Origin: Hevea brasiliensis | Taxonomy: Eukaryota; Streptophyta; Magnoliopsida; Malpighiales; Euphorbiaceae | Direction: 5' to 3' | NCBI RefSeq assembly: GCF_030052815.1 | Contig: NC_079501.1 | Location: 43,147,593-43,211,592 of the forward strand | DNA: 64,000 bases | Shown here: in pieces, positions 48,401 to 59,581 of the stretch | How positions within the stretch are numbered: position 1 is the first letter of the stretch | Layout of the letters: each line of letters opens with the position of its first letter | Made by a program: the position numbers and the translations under genes | The notes under the pieces: model-generated | Seen by the model: the letters and a program-made list of their open reading frames with translations, nothing else | The model's database searches: none | Told to the model about the DNA's origin: nothing

Positions 48401-49058
48401 GCTTTATGCTTAGCGCATCGCTTTTGCAACGCGTAGGTACTGAAGATTTGGACAGAGGGCCCAGTAGACCACTGATTGGGTAAGGCCGTTCACAGTTCTG
48501 CATAGTGTTCGTGTCACCTCAACTTCTGCAGTGCATTGGTAGGACACTAGGTGTCATTTTGGTATTTTGTAATTGATTTTATTTTCTCATATGTATTTGA
48601 ACTTATGTAATATATTTTGATATTCATGTAAATAATGAAAAGTGTGGTTGTAAATGGAAAAGTGAATGTTTATCTATCATATATGCATGGTATCATATGA
48701 GATGGATGAATGATTGAGAAATGAATGGTTGACAAATGTTGAGAACTGAAATTGAGAAATATTGATGAGATTTTGATATTGGAGTTTGGAAATGATTGAA
48801 TGTGAATATTGGAAGTGTTTTTCACAGGTTCCGAAGAATTGTTTTCTCCATTTTTAGCCGGTACTCCGCCGGATTTTCTTTAAAAATTTTCGGAACCTCA
48901 AATAAATAATAATTTCGATAAACGGCTTAAATATATTATATTTCACAAGTTATATTCAAAAACTACGATAAAAATGAATTAAGATAAAATAGAGTGCTCC
49001 GGCACACTGAGTGGCATAACTTGCTCGGCTACACTGTAGTCGGGTAAGGGGTGTCACA
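45493..49058 (+). mobile_element. 3' LTR of element F (3566 bp)
   Basis: It begins TGTAACACCCTCCCC and ends GGGGTGTCACA before AGCCC. It aligns with the 5' LTR base for base apart from scattered substitutions and a few short indels (for example near 45670-45700 and 47328-47350). Confidence 0.92.
48397..48413 (+). other. Stem-loop in F 3' LTR (6-bp stem)
   Basis: CTAAGC, loop TTTAT, GCTTAG; identical to the copy in the 5' LTR. Confidence 0.65.
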
Positions 49059-49346
49059 AGCCCATTCACTCATTTAATCCAAAGAAACCATCAAGACCAC
49101 AACAAATCCATGGCTGTCAAAAATAGGGTAACACCTTAACATGTTTATCTTCAATGAATTTACACATATCCTTGCTCAAATTTGCATTCTAACAAAAATT
49201 TAAAGGAAAGAATCAAAGATTTAGACACTAATCTCTTTTGCTAACTATTCCAAGTGTCCAAAACTTTCTTCTTTCTTCTTCTTTTTGCTGGATAGAGGTT
49301 GTTCAAGATGCAAGATCACTTTTTTGTGAAGCAAGGTAGTTTTTTC

Positions 49347-52300
49347 TGTTAGTAGTATGCCCTAGAGCATATCATTTAGTATGTATCTTGTACATATTTT
49401 TATTAATAAAAGGCTTTTCCACTTTTCCGTTTACATAATATATTTATGTGTAATAGAAAAGGTCCATTGATATTTGGTTAGAAATATTATTCTTAAGTTG
49501 TTAAGAATATGAGTGATATTATTTCTAGCACAAAGTATCATAAATAAGTTCACAATTGAGGATACTTCATAATAAGGACATGACTTATCCAGAAAGATTG
49601 TATTCATGTTTGTTCCCAAGTTATTTATATGAGATATAAATAAGATGGAATGGTGAGTCTCATGCCATATGACAAACATGATAGGTACTTATAAATGATA
49701 AGTAAGCCGAACCAGTAACACTTATGACAAGCACATGGAGTTTACTTTTGTCAATGTTTTGTCATAAATCATATCAGTGCATATAATCTTTAGACCTGAG
49801 ATAGCATTGTTATCTTGTATATAGGTAGTTTGAGTTTGATACTGCTTTCATACTTGTACTGTGTATGGGTATATGGGCATGTGTTGGGTCCTACTAGTTA
49901 TATATGGAGGTAGGTGTTGATCAAGATGGAATATGTTCCTCTAAGTAAATAGAGATAAAATCCTATGTCCATTTAATTGTTCCTGATGTTTCAAGTTCCT
50001 GATGTTTCAAGTTCCTGGTCAGGACAGATAAATTTAATCAGAAAAGAGTTTCTAATGAGAAAAACTTTTTAATCAAGAACTGGAATTAAAAGAGAACATA
50101 ATATTCATAGCAAATGGAGTTTGACATAAACTATGGCTCCAGCTTGAGTTGGGATTTTGTAACAGAGAAATTCTAGTGCATGGTAATATATGATTATAGG
50201 TTCATTTAAGGTAAACCTTATTACTAATTGGGTGGCCATGGCATGCTATGCTAGGTGTAAACCATGGTCTATGAGGTGCATAAAATGATTTAGAGAAATC
50301 ATTTATGGTAAGAAAGAGTTCTGATGGTATTAAGAGTTGATATCATATCTCATTGCCAATTAGTGATGAGCCTAGTAAGTCACACACATACACAAGTTAT
50401 CAACTAATCAAATATGATTTAATTAATTAATTAAAGAGTTTAATTGATTAATTAAATAGGTTTGGTTTGCAATTAGATTGCAAAGTCCCTAGCATGACTT
50501 GAAACCAAATCTAGATTATTGGATGTATAGTATAAGTTAAATTTATATTTAAAGTGTTTAAATATGAATTTAATTAATGATAATTAATAGAGATTAATTA
50601 ATTAATTTATATTTGATATAAATTAATTAGAAGAAGAAAAATAATTATTTTGGGTTAAGAACTCAAAATTAAGACACAGGGGCATTTTGGTTATTTCGCA
50701 GCGCGACACGTGGCACCATGAGATGGTGATGAAGGAATGGAAGCGTAAAAAACACAAGTTTATACCATTAAATTCAAAAATTTTCACCTAGGGTCACATG
50801 CATCATGCAAGATTTATTTTTATCTATATGATTTCAATGATAAACAACATATTAAAACTCTTTTAATATGTTTTTGGATCTATATTTGCCATTTAAGATT
50901 TTAAAATTAATCAGATTAATTTTAGAACCCTAGATTAAATCAAGAACGATTACACTAACCTCTTGATGTACTGCAGCTTGTCTGCGCCTTTGAGATTTGT
51001 CTTCAGGACACCAAATGTTATCCCTCTAGCTTGTCCACACCAAGAACACCTATGGCAGGCCTTGAACAGCTTCTAAATCTTTTTCTATTAATTAGAAATT
51101 CAAGTTCTGCCTTTTAAGAGATTAGAGATGTAAACAGGAAACTAGAAATAATTTTTAGTGTTCTTCATTCAAGAGATTGATGGCTAATCTCTTTGAATTG
51201 ATGAGAGATGAAGAAGAATAGATGGAGAGCCTCAAAATGGCGTGAAAAAGGAGAGGAGTGGCTACTGGTTGTTTTTCTTTTTCATAACAACACTTATATA
51301 GCTAGGTTAACACATTAAACCCTTGCCACATGTTACCCTTTGATTAGCTCTAGGTTTAAGTGACCCAATCACATTGTGCCAAGTGTCAAACCTATATTTA
51401 ATCTTGATTTTAATCATCTTGCATAATTAAAAAACATTTGGCAAGCTTATGTGTAATCCCATGTGTCACCATCTCACAGTGCCACGTGTCACACTGTGAA
51501 ATGACCAAAATGCCCCTGTGTCTTAATTTTGAGTTCTTAACCCAAAATAATTATTTTTTCTTCTTCTAATTTATATCAAATATAAATTAATTAATTAATC
51601 TCTATAAATTAATTTCTCATTAATTAAATTCATATTTAAACACTTTAAATATAAATTTAACTTATATTATACATCCAATAATCTAGATTTGGTTTCAAGT
51701 CATGCTAGGGACTTTGCAATTTAATTGCAAACCAAACCGATTTAATTAATCCATTAAACTCTTTAATTAATTAATTAAATCATATTTAAATAGGTGATAA
51801 CTTGTGTATGTGTGTGACTTACTAGGCTCATCACTAATTGGCAATGAGACATGATATCAACTCTTAATATCATCAGAACTCTTTCTTACCATAAATGATT
51901 TCTCTAAATCATTTTATGAACCTCATAGACCATGGTTAACACCTAGCATAGCATGCCGTAGCCACCCAATTAGTAATAAGGTTTACCTTAAATGAACTTA
52001 TAATCATATGTTACCATGCACTAGAATCTCTCTGTTACAAAATCCCAACTCAAGCTGGAGTCATTGTTTATGTCAAACTCCATTTGCTATGAATATTATG
52101 TTCTCTTTTAATTACAATTCTTGATTAAAAAGATTTTCTCATTAGAAACTCTTTTTTGAATAAATCTATCTGTCTTGGCCAGGAACTTGAAACATCAAGA
52201 ACAATTAAATGAACATAGGATTTTATCTCTATTTACTTAGAGGAACAGATTCCATCTTGATCAACACCTACCTCCATATATAATTAGTAGTAGCCAACAG

Positions 52301-53575
52301 ATGCCCATATACCCATACATAGTACAAGTATGAAAGCAGTATCAAACTCAAACTACCTATATATAAGATAACTGTGCTATCTCAAGTCTAAAGCTTATAT
52401 GCACTGATATGATTTATGACAAAACATTGACAAGAGTAAACTCCATGTGCTTGTCATAAGTGTCACTGGTTCGGCCTACTTATCATTTATATGTGCCTAT
52501 CATGTTTGTTATATGGAATGAGACTCACCATTCCATCTTATTTATATCTCATATAAATAACTTGGGAACAAATATGAATACAATCTTTCGGGATAAGTCA
52601 TGTCCTTATTATGAAGTATCATCGATTGTGAACCTATTTATGATACTTTGTGCTAGAAATATTGTCACTCATATTCTTAACAACTTAAGAATAATATTTC
52701 TAACAAAATATCAATGGATCTTTTATGTTACACATAAATATATTATGTAAACGGAAAAGCGGAAGTGCCTTTTATTAATAAAAATATGTACAAGATACAT
52801 ACTAAATGATATGCTCTAGGGCATACTACTAACAGGTGACACATGGCATTACACATAAGCTTGCCAAATGTCTTTTAATCATGTAAGATGATTAAAATTA
52901 AGCTTAAATATAGGTTTGACACTTGGCACAATGTGATTGGGTCACTTAAACCTAGAGCTAATCAAAGGGTGACATGTGGCAAGGATTTAATGTGTTAACC
53001 TAGCTATATAAGTGTTGTTATGAGAAAAATAAAAGACAACCAGCAGCCACACTACTTTGTCATGCCATTTTGAAGCTCTCCCTTTCTTCCTCTTCATCTC
53101 TCATCAATTCAAAGAGATTAGCCATCAATCTCTTGAATTAAAAATACTAGAAATTATTTCTAGTGTCCTGTTTACATCTCTAATCTTTTAAAAGGCAGAA
53201 CTTAATTTTCTAATTAATAGAAAAAGCTTTAGAAGCTATTCAAGGGCTGCCATAGGTGTTCTTGGTGTAGACAAGTTAGAGGGACAACATTTGGTGTCCT
53301 AAAGATGAATCTCAAAGGCGTAAATACGATGCAGTGCATCAAGAGGATATTGTTATCGTTCTTGATTTAATTTAGAGTTCTAAAATTAATATGATTAATT
53401 TTAAAATCTTAAATGGCAAATATAGATCCAAAAACATATTAAAAGAGTTTAATATGTTGTTTATCATTGAAATCAAATAGATAAAAATAAATTTTGCATG
53501 ATGCATGTGACCCTAGGTGAAATTTTTTTGAATTCAATGGTATAAACTTGTGTTTTTCTCGCTTCCATTCTTTCA
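49347..53575 (+). mobile_element. 5' LTR of copia 3, split by solo LTR
   Basis: Parts 49347-50729 and 52840-53575 give about 2119 bp without the insertion and its duplicated GGTGA. The TATA box TATATAAG is at 53005-53012. The antisense 82-codon frame at 49431-49679 matches the family. The LTR ends CATTCTTTCA. Confidence 0.9.
50730..52834 (-). mobile_element. Copia solo LTR, minus strand, inside copia 3 LTR (2105 bp)
   Basis: On the plus strand it starts TGAAGGAATGGAAGCG and ends GGGCATACTACTAACA, the reverse complement of the family LTR. TSD GGTGA is present at 50725-50729 and 52835-52839. No internal sequence is attached, so it is a solo LTR left by recombination between LTRs of a former full element. 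The family antisense frame is here on the plus strand (52460-52750, 96 codons). A TATA box is at 51293-51300 (minus). Confidence 0.95.
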
Positions 53576-55362
53576 ATTGGTATCAGAACCACTATATTTG
53601 CCATTTAGATTGTTGATTATATGATTTAATTGTGTGATTTGATCATGAGATGATTGATCCATTGCTGGTTGCAATGGATGTGTGGCGGCACACATGGTGA
53701 AGCCACCATTGGTGGCGGTAACAAAGGTTCTTTAAGGTAGCGCAAGGTTTGCCTTTTAATTTACAATTGTTGTATGATCTAAAAGCTCATCCTATGTCTA
53801 ATTAAATTGTTTAATTAGAATTTTAATTACACAATTAAATTATGATTCAAATCAGAATTTTAAAAATTATTTGAATGTGATTCAAATCTGAATTTTAAAA
53901 GTTGTTTGAATGTGATTCAAATCTGAATTTTTAAAGTTGTTTGAATCATATTCAAATCGGAATTTTTAAAGTTGATTGAATAATATTCAGATCTGATTTT
54001 TTAAAAAAATGTTTGAATGTGATTCAAATATGATTTTTTAAGAAATATTTGAATGTGATTCAAATCTGAATTTTTAAGGTTGTTTGAATGTGATTCAAAT
54101 CTGAACTTTTAAATTTGTTTGAATGAGATTCAAATCTGAATTTTTAAATTTATTTGAATCATATTCAAATCTAGATTTTTAAGTTGAATATGAGATATTC
54201 AATTTAATTTAAGTATATATGTTTTATTTAATTGTTAAATAGTGATATGCATGATAGATGATCATGGACTATAAAAGACCAATGTGATTGGATTTATTTC
54301 TTTTATGTTTCTTTGGGATTGTAAATTAATTAATTTATTTTAATTTATTTTGGGCATGTATTATTAAGTTTGTAATAACTTTTGGGTTGTAATTTCATTT
54401 ATTTAAGTTCTTGTAAATTTGCCCTGGTATGCCAAGGATTATTATGAAATAATGGATTGCAAGAAGTTCAAGGAGGTCAAGAGCATTGGTGGGACCAGTG
54501 GGAGGAATTCAAGATCAAGTGTTGATTATGTACTCCTTTAGCAACTCTTGTAAAATGAATGAATAAAATGCACCTAGGAATACCCTGATTCAATTCTTAT
54601 TGGCTCAGAATTGAATCCCTTAGAAAGTCCATGATCATACCATATTTACTGCTTATCCATGAATGCATGAGATGTATGGGAATGTATGCAATCATATGGT
54701 ATATGCATGCTACATGGATAATGTGCAAAGTGAGACCTTAATAGTAATTAGGATGACTATAAAATCTTCCAAACAAATGATTAAGTTGGAAATGCTATAA
54801 TTATAGTAATTATAACATGGGCCCTCCATTGGGGCAACTATTTTAAGAAATTTTAAATAGTTGCATAAGATGCAATTAATTTAAGAGATTTTCTTAAGAA
54901 TAATTGTTAAGCATGAGAAGTTATAAATATGTAAATAGTTTGGTGGCCAATATTGGATGTACCTGAGGACATTAAAATTATTTGCATAATTACTGGCTCA
55001 ATGGGATCAACTTAACTAATGCAAGATAAGTCAATAATGGATGTACCTGAGATTTTGAGCATTAGGGGCTGGGTAAAGGATTGAACCTCACATGAGATGT
55101 GATGGGCAAGGAGTTGCTCACTTATAGTTTATTGTAATTCCAATAATGGATGTACCTGAGGTTGATCAATAGAATTATAAGAATTCAATCACCCACTAGA
55201 AATCCATCCAACTAGGATTTTTGTTTTCTACTTTGGAAGTGTAGGATTCGCTAAGTTAGTGGGAGGACCAATTTGATTAAAAGACCATAATCATTTTGGT
55301 TAATTACATGACACATTTACTAATTAATCTGATTATTTTCTGCAGTTAATTTTCTGATAAAA
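53576..55362 (+). other. Primer site and noncoding leader of copia 3
   Basis: The primer site is TGGTATCAGAACC at 53579-53591, with one G to A change from the consensus in copia 1 and 2. The 35-bp array occupies about 53843-54182 (about ten units). The rest matches the leaders of the other copies, with no coding frame. Confidence 0.8.
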
Positions 55363-55848
55363 ATGAGCACAGAACAACCACCACCATCCAATATCCTTGC
55401 AAGCATACTTGATCGCAATCGGTTGACAGGACCTAATCTCTCTGATTGGCTAAGAAATTTAAAACTTGTTCTGAACCTTGAAGATGTAGGATATGTTCTA
55501 AACTCAAATGTTCCTGGTCCCTTACCTCCAGAGGCCAGTCAAGAGGAACATGAAACTTTGGACAAGTGGAAGGAGCATGATATGAGAGCTAAGTGTTACA
55601 TGCTTGCTTCTATGAGTAATGAGTTATAAAAGCAACATGAGAACATGCAGAGTGCGAGTGAGATCCTCCTTCACCTACAAGAGTTGTATGGTGAGCACAG
55701 TAGGAATGCTAGGTATGAGATATCTAGGCAGCTGTTCCGCATGAGGATGTCTGAGGGACAGAATGTTGGGGATCATGTCCACAAGATGATTTGGCTGATT
55801 GAGCAGTTGGAACGTCTTGACTTCAATATGGATTTCCAACTACAGACG
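55363..55848 (+). pseudogene. gag: Copia 3 gag, nonsense codon and truncated by gypsy G
   Basis: It starts at ATG 55363 (MSTEQPPPSN) and keeps LTGPNLSDWLRNLKLVL and YMLASMSNEL. TAA at 55627-55629 replaces the CAG of copia 1. The same frame continues after it (MQSASEILLHLQELYGEHSRN, LFRMRMSEGQNVGDHVHKMI) to 55848, where the LTR of gypsy G begins directly after CTACAGACG. Confidence 0.88.
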
Positions 55849-56543
55849 TGTAACACCCCCGTTTGTATAGCCTGGTATATTTCACTGTTCTAGTGACCGG
55901 TGTCGGTCCGGAAAATTAAGGGGGTTAGAACCACACTTATGACAATTAGATAAGCCATAAACACAAATAATTAGTAATGTTCAATTAGTTAAGTATAAAT
56001 AAAAAAAACAGAACATATGAAGTTAAACGAGCCGAGAGTCACAGCGATGGGTGACCTTCTCGAGAAGGACTGCGAAGTCATTTTAAACTCAAATTTCGAA
56101 CCGTAAAATGTGACGCTGCAGTCCTTAGGACTATTATAAACACAGTGGAAAAGAGAAAATCACGAAAAAGAAATGTTAAGTCAGTCAAATAATTAGGTTA
56201 GGGAGCCAGAAGAAATATTGAATTATTTACAAACCGGGATGAACCGGCGAGGGGCAATTTGGTCAATTGAGCCCGAGAGCTGACTCCTGACCTAACTGTC
56301 AAATAAAATCAGAGAAAAGAAAATTTCAGAAAAATAAAATGGGCCAAAAGTTTTAACTAGTTTTTAATTTCAATTAAATGTTTTAAACACCTATTAGAAA
56401 ACGCTCACCACTTAACAAAAGTAAGAAAATTGTTTTAAAATCCCTTGTAGGGTACTTAATGAGTTATCGGTAGGTGAAGTTCGGTAGTTCATTAGGTATT
56501 CTACGGGATCATGTTATGCCTTACAGAGGGGTAAGGTGTGACA
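55849..56543 (+). mobile_element. 5' LTR of gypsy G, internally deleted (695 bp)
   Basis: It starts TGTAACACCCCCGT and ends GGGGTAAGGTGTGACA, and a primer site follows, so it is a 5' LTR. It has the family start (GTGACCGGTGTCGGTCCGGA, GCGATGGGTGACC) and the family end (GGGATCATG...), but the middle of about 3 kb, including the stem-loop, is absent; the junction lies near 56300-56336. The segment 56336-56515 is nearly identical, in reverse, to 57222-57400. Confidence 0.82.
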
Positions 56544-56551
56544 TGTTTTAG

Positions 56552-56563
56552 TGGTATCAGAGC
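56552..56563 (+). other. Primer binding site of gypsy G
   Basis: TGGTATCAGAGC, eight bases after the LTR end, initiator tRNA-Met type. Confidence 0.85.
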
Positions 56564-56729
56564 AAAATTTTTGAAGTATGTTTTAACTTAAGAATTTGTC
56601 TTTCTTGTTAAGTACAACTACTCAATGTCCATAATTGTTACTTACAGTGCATTACATCATAAATATGAACAAACGGAGGGAAATCTCCATGTGTTACTTA
56701 TTCAGAAGATACCCTAACTTCATACTGAG

Positions 56730-57216
56730 ATGGAAGAAGGGGATCGCTCAGTTGAGCAGTCTGTTGAAGCTGAGGCACAAGGGAAAGCCCCAGCTTTGCA
56801 GAATGTTAGTGGATCGGTAGCACCAGCCCCGCAAATGCCGCAGTTTCCTGCACAGTTCGCACAGCAGATGGCTGTGATGTTTCAATAAATGGTTGGGGGT
56901 ATGCCTATTCAAGCTCCACCCCAGACACTTGTGGCACAACCACTGCCTCCAGCCAGACAGTATGATAAGTTATTGAAGTATGGGGTTGTAGAATTTAAGG
57001 GTATAGTGGACCCTTTAGAGGCAGGGCAATGGCTTGAAAGAATGGACAGAGTATTTAAGAAGCTGCACTGCCAAGATGAATTGAAGTTTGAGTATTCTGT
57101 ATCGCTACTGCAAGGGAATGCATATGATTGGTGGAAGACCATCCCCACAGCTTGGCTGAACCACCAGTGCTGACCTGGGATGACTTCATCAGAGTGGCGC
57201 AGTGGAAGCGTGGTGG
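56730..57216 (+). pseudogene. gag: Gag of gypsy G, truncated
   Basis: The likely start is ATG 56730 (MEEGDRSVEQSVEAEAQ). TAA at 56886-56888 interrupts the frame, which continues with VGGMPIQAPPQT and the gag core KGIVDPLEAGQWLERMDRVFKKL and SLLQGNAYDWWKTIP. A frameshift near 57150 precedes PPVLTWDDFIRVAQWKR in another frame. The sequence then meets a minus-strand LTR at about 57217. Protease and pol are absent. The W.ERM...F..L.C and GNAYDWW patterns fit chromovirus-type gag. Confidence 0.85.
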
Positions 57217-57662
57217 GCCCATGATCCCGTAGAATACCTAATGAACTACCGAACTTCACCTACTGAGAACTCATTAAGTACCCTACAAGGGATTTTAAAA
57301 CAATTTTCTTACTTTTGTTAAGTGGTGAGCATTTTCTAATAGGTGTTTAAAACATTTAATTGAAATTAAAAACTAGTTAAAACTTTTGGCCCATTTTATT
57401 TTTCCGCAAATTTTATAAAAATTTTGACAGAGTTCCGTTTATATTTTGAGAAAATAGTTCTTCAAATACCTGTAAAAAAAACACTTCCAAAAATTTTCTT
57501 AACCACTACTTCAATTTGACAATCAATCTCAACAATTTCTCAAATCTCAAAATTCAATAGTCAATATTTCTCAATTTCCAAAGTTTAATCATCAGTAAAA
57601 TGATATCTATTAATCTCATTCAAATTAAAATAAAACATTTCCATTCATTAAAGACAACAAAC

Positions 57663-57680
57663 TATATATATATATATATA
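57663..57680. repeat. (TA)n microsatellite
   Basis: Nine TA units in LTR I. No further meaning is apparent. Confidence 0.9.
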
Positions 57681-57930
57681 CATCATACCAAAATCTACTG
57701 TATGAAAATTCCATTAAATTTTATTACAGCTTTATACAAACTTTGTACAAACTGCTCAAGACCGATTTACATGTCCATATATTTATGTGCAATACATACA
57801 TCAAAATAAATATTTACAGGAAGGGTATAAATTATACCCGATAACTTCAAGCTGATAAATCCTCAATCCTCAGTAGCTCAGTCTGCTGCTCCTCTAGTCT
57901 CTATACCTGCGATAGCAATAAAAGCTATCG

Positions 57931-57948
57931 CTGAGTACTAAGACTCAG
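57931..57948 (-). other. Stem-loop in LTR I (6-bp stem)
   Basis: CTGAGT, loop ACTAAG, ACTCAG on the plus strand, next to AAAGCTATCG. About 700 bp from the (truncated) LTR 3' end. Confidence 0.6.
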
Positions 57949-59581
57949 TGGTGCACAACATACTAAAATAATCTTTATGCAGAATTTAAATCACATTTAT
58001 TCGAAAATTTGACTGAACATGAGAATTAAATACAAATCATGCATTATGAGATTTTAATCCCAAACAATTTCATTTTGAAGTATCAAATCACATTTCATAA
58101 AACCCACAGTTAGATCATGCCATTCGAAACAAATAGAATCTCAATAGCCAGAGGCTAAAGAGGAATCACATTATAAGGCTAGCTAGCACAAATATATGGA
58201 TATCCATTCACATCCTCTTCTACTAGCACACCTCACCACTTCTCCAGAGAAGGAATCAAAATTCGAAACTAATTACCCCCACTAGTCGTGCTAATGAGGT
58301 GTTCAAATATATGGTCATGACACTGTGGTTTCAAAACTTATCTTAACAATTTGCTAAACATTGTCATTTCAAATATACATAGTAACTTTCACAATTTAAA
58401 TCAAAACATCATAAATAAGGTCACAATACTTTCAAAAATTCAAAGCAAAAGTAAAATGCATATTTCATTCACTTAATCAATGAATTTTAAAGCATAGTGA
58501 TGTTGTGCACAAACCTCAAACGAGTCGCCTCTTGGCCTTGACTCGGTTTCTCGGGTTCTTTCCTGGTATTCTTTTCAACTGAAACACACAATTTTACAGT
58601 GTTTCAGTACCATAACTTAGCATAAATCCAAAAATAAATTTAACTTCACTTTTACCTACCTCTAACATGTTAAACTCGACGTTCTTGAAATTTTGTGTTT
58701 TGGGGTTATTATTCACTACACTATTTCAAATTGTTGACTTTTTAAGGCTTAATAGGTATGGGAATTCCAACTTCACCCACATACCACATTTTGGTCACTA
58801 AATTTGTTGGTTTTGGTTGTTTATTCAAATTCTAAGTCTTTTAGTTAAATTTGATAAAATTTCAGTTTTGGAGTCTAAGGTTGCACTATTTCATTGGTCA
58901 CTTTTCTGTTAGAATTTGGCAAAACTTCCTTCATAGAAAATATTCCCTATTGTCTTAAGTTTATTCTCCTTTTTGAATCACTCCAATTGGAGTTTTTTAG
59001 CTCAAGTTATAGCCATTTGAACCATGGCTGCCGGATTGGATACAACCTAGAATTCTGGGCAATTTTTTTGGTTCTGGCAGTTTAAGGTCACCAACTTGGG
59101 GTGGCCAAATGACTTGGTTAATGGCATAATTTTGGTTAGTGTTCCTCATGAAAGTTTTAGGTCTATATCTCATCTAACCACTGGTAAAATTTCAGGTCAT
59201 TTTGACCTTCCTAGCTCATGTTATGACCAAATGAACAAACACTGTTTATTTGGTCAGTTTTTGCAGAGGCAGACTGTGATTTTTCAACTTTGGTCAATTT
59301 GTTCACTAGGTTTTGGTCACTTTTTGGGCATACTTCCTAAATGAAAATTGTGTCATTTAGTGTCTATTTTCATCCCCAATTGGACTTGTAAAATTTCATT
59401 TTTGTTCCCTCAAAGTTGACTTGGTCATGCTGCCAATAGCATGACCATACTCAATCCGAATTTGCTTGCAATTCAAACACTCCTAACACACCTCATTAGG
59501 TCACAATTGACCATTTCTTTCCTTAAATTAGGTCCAAGACATCATTTACAAGTTTCTTACAGTTTTGGTCTCTAAACCCTA

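Larger units (their letters stand above)
40538..49058 (+). mobile_element. Element F: gag-only gypsy derivative with 3.56 kb LTRs
   Basis: 8521 bp, LTRs 40538-44101 and 45493-49058, TSD AGCCC at 40533-40537 and 49059-49063. The internal region is only 1391 bp. It holds a primer site, a broken gag and the end-of-pol/purine-tract tail, but no protease, RT, RNase H or integrase. The LTRs look about 98-99% identical by eye, so this is among the youngest insertions in the window. The structure resembles gag-only terminal-repeat elements described in plants (TR-GAG), though with much longer LTRs. It must depend on another element's enzymes. Confidence 0.92.
38430..49346 (-). mobile_element. Gypsy LTR E, minus strand, split by F and cut by copia 3
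   Basis: It begins TGTGACACCCCTTA on the plus strand, the reverse complement of the C/E/F family 3' end. Visible parts are 38430-40537 and 49059-49346. Landmarks match LTR F in reverse: the CTAAGC/GCTTAG stem-loop (39061-39078), the GTCACACCATCGGTCACA block near 39320, and GGCCATAACT-type modules near 39855 and 40070. F inserted with an AGCCC duplication. E's remainder would be beyond copia 3, outside the window. The matching internal region of E is not in the window. Confidence 0.82.
49347..55848 (+). mobile_element. Copia 3, 5' part of a Ty1/copia element, same family
   Basis: It starts TGTTAGTAGTATGCCC in LTR E. It has a 5' LTR, leader and gag, and stops at 55849 where gypsy G begins. An inverted solo LTR of the same family splits its 5' LTR. 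The 3' part is not in the window, so its duplication (TTTTC expected from 49342-49346) cannot be tested. Confidence 0.88.

Noticed and set aside
56635..56820. Separate small gene at 56635-56820 in G
   Set aside because: It is an out-of-frame reading of the gag start region; the gag frame from 56730 matches the conserved core downstream.
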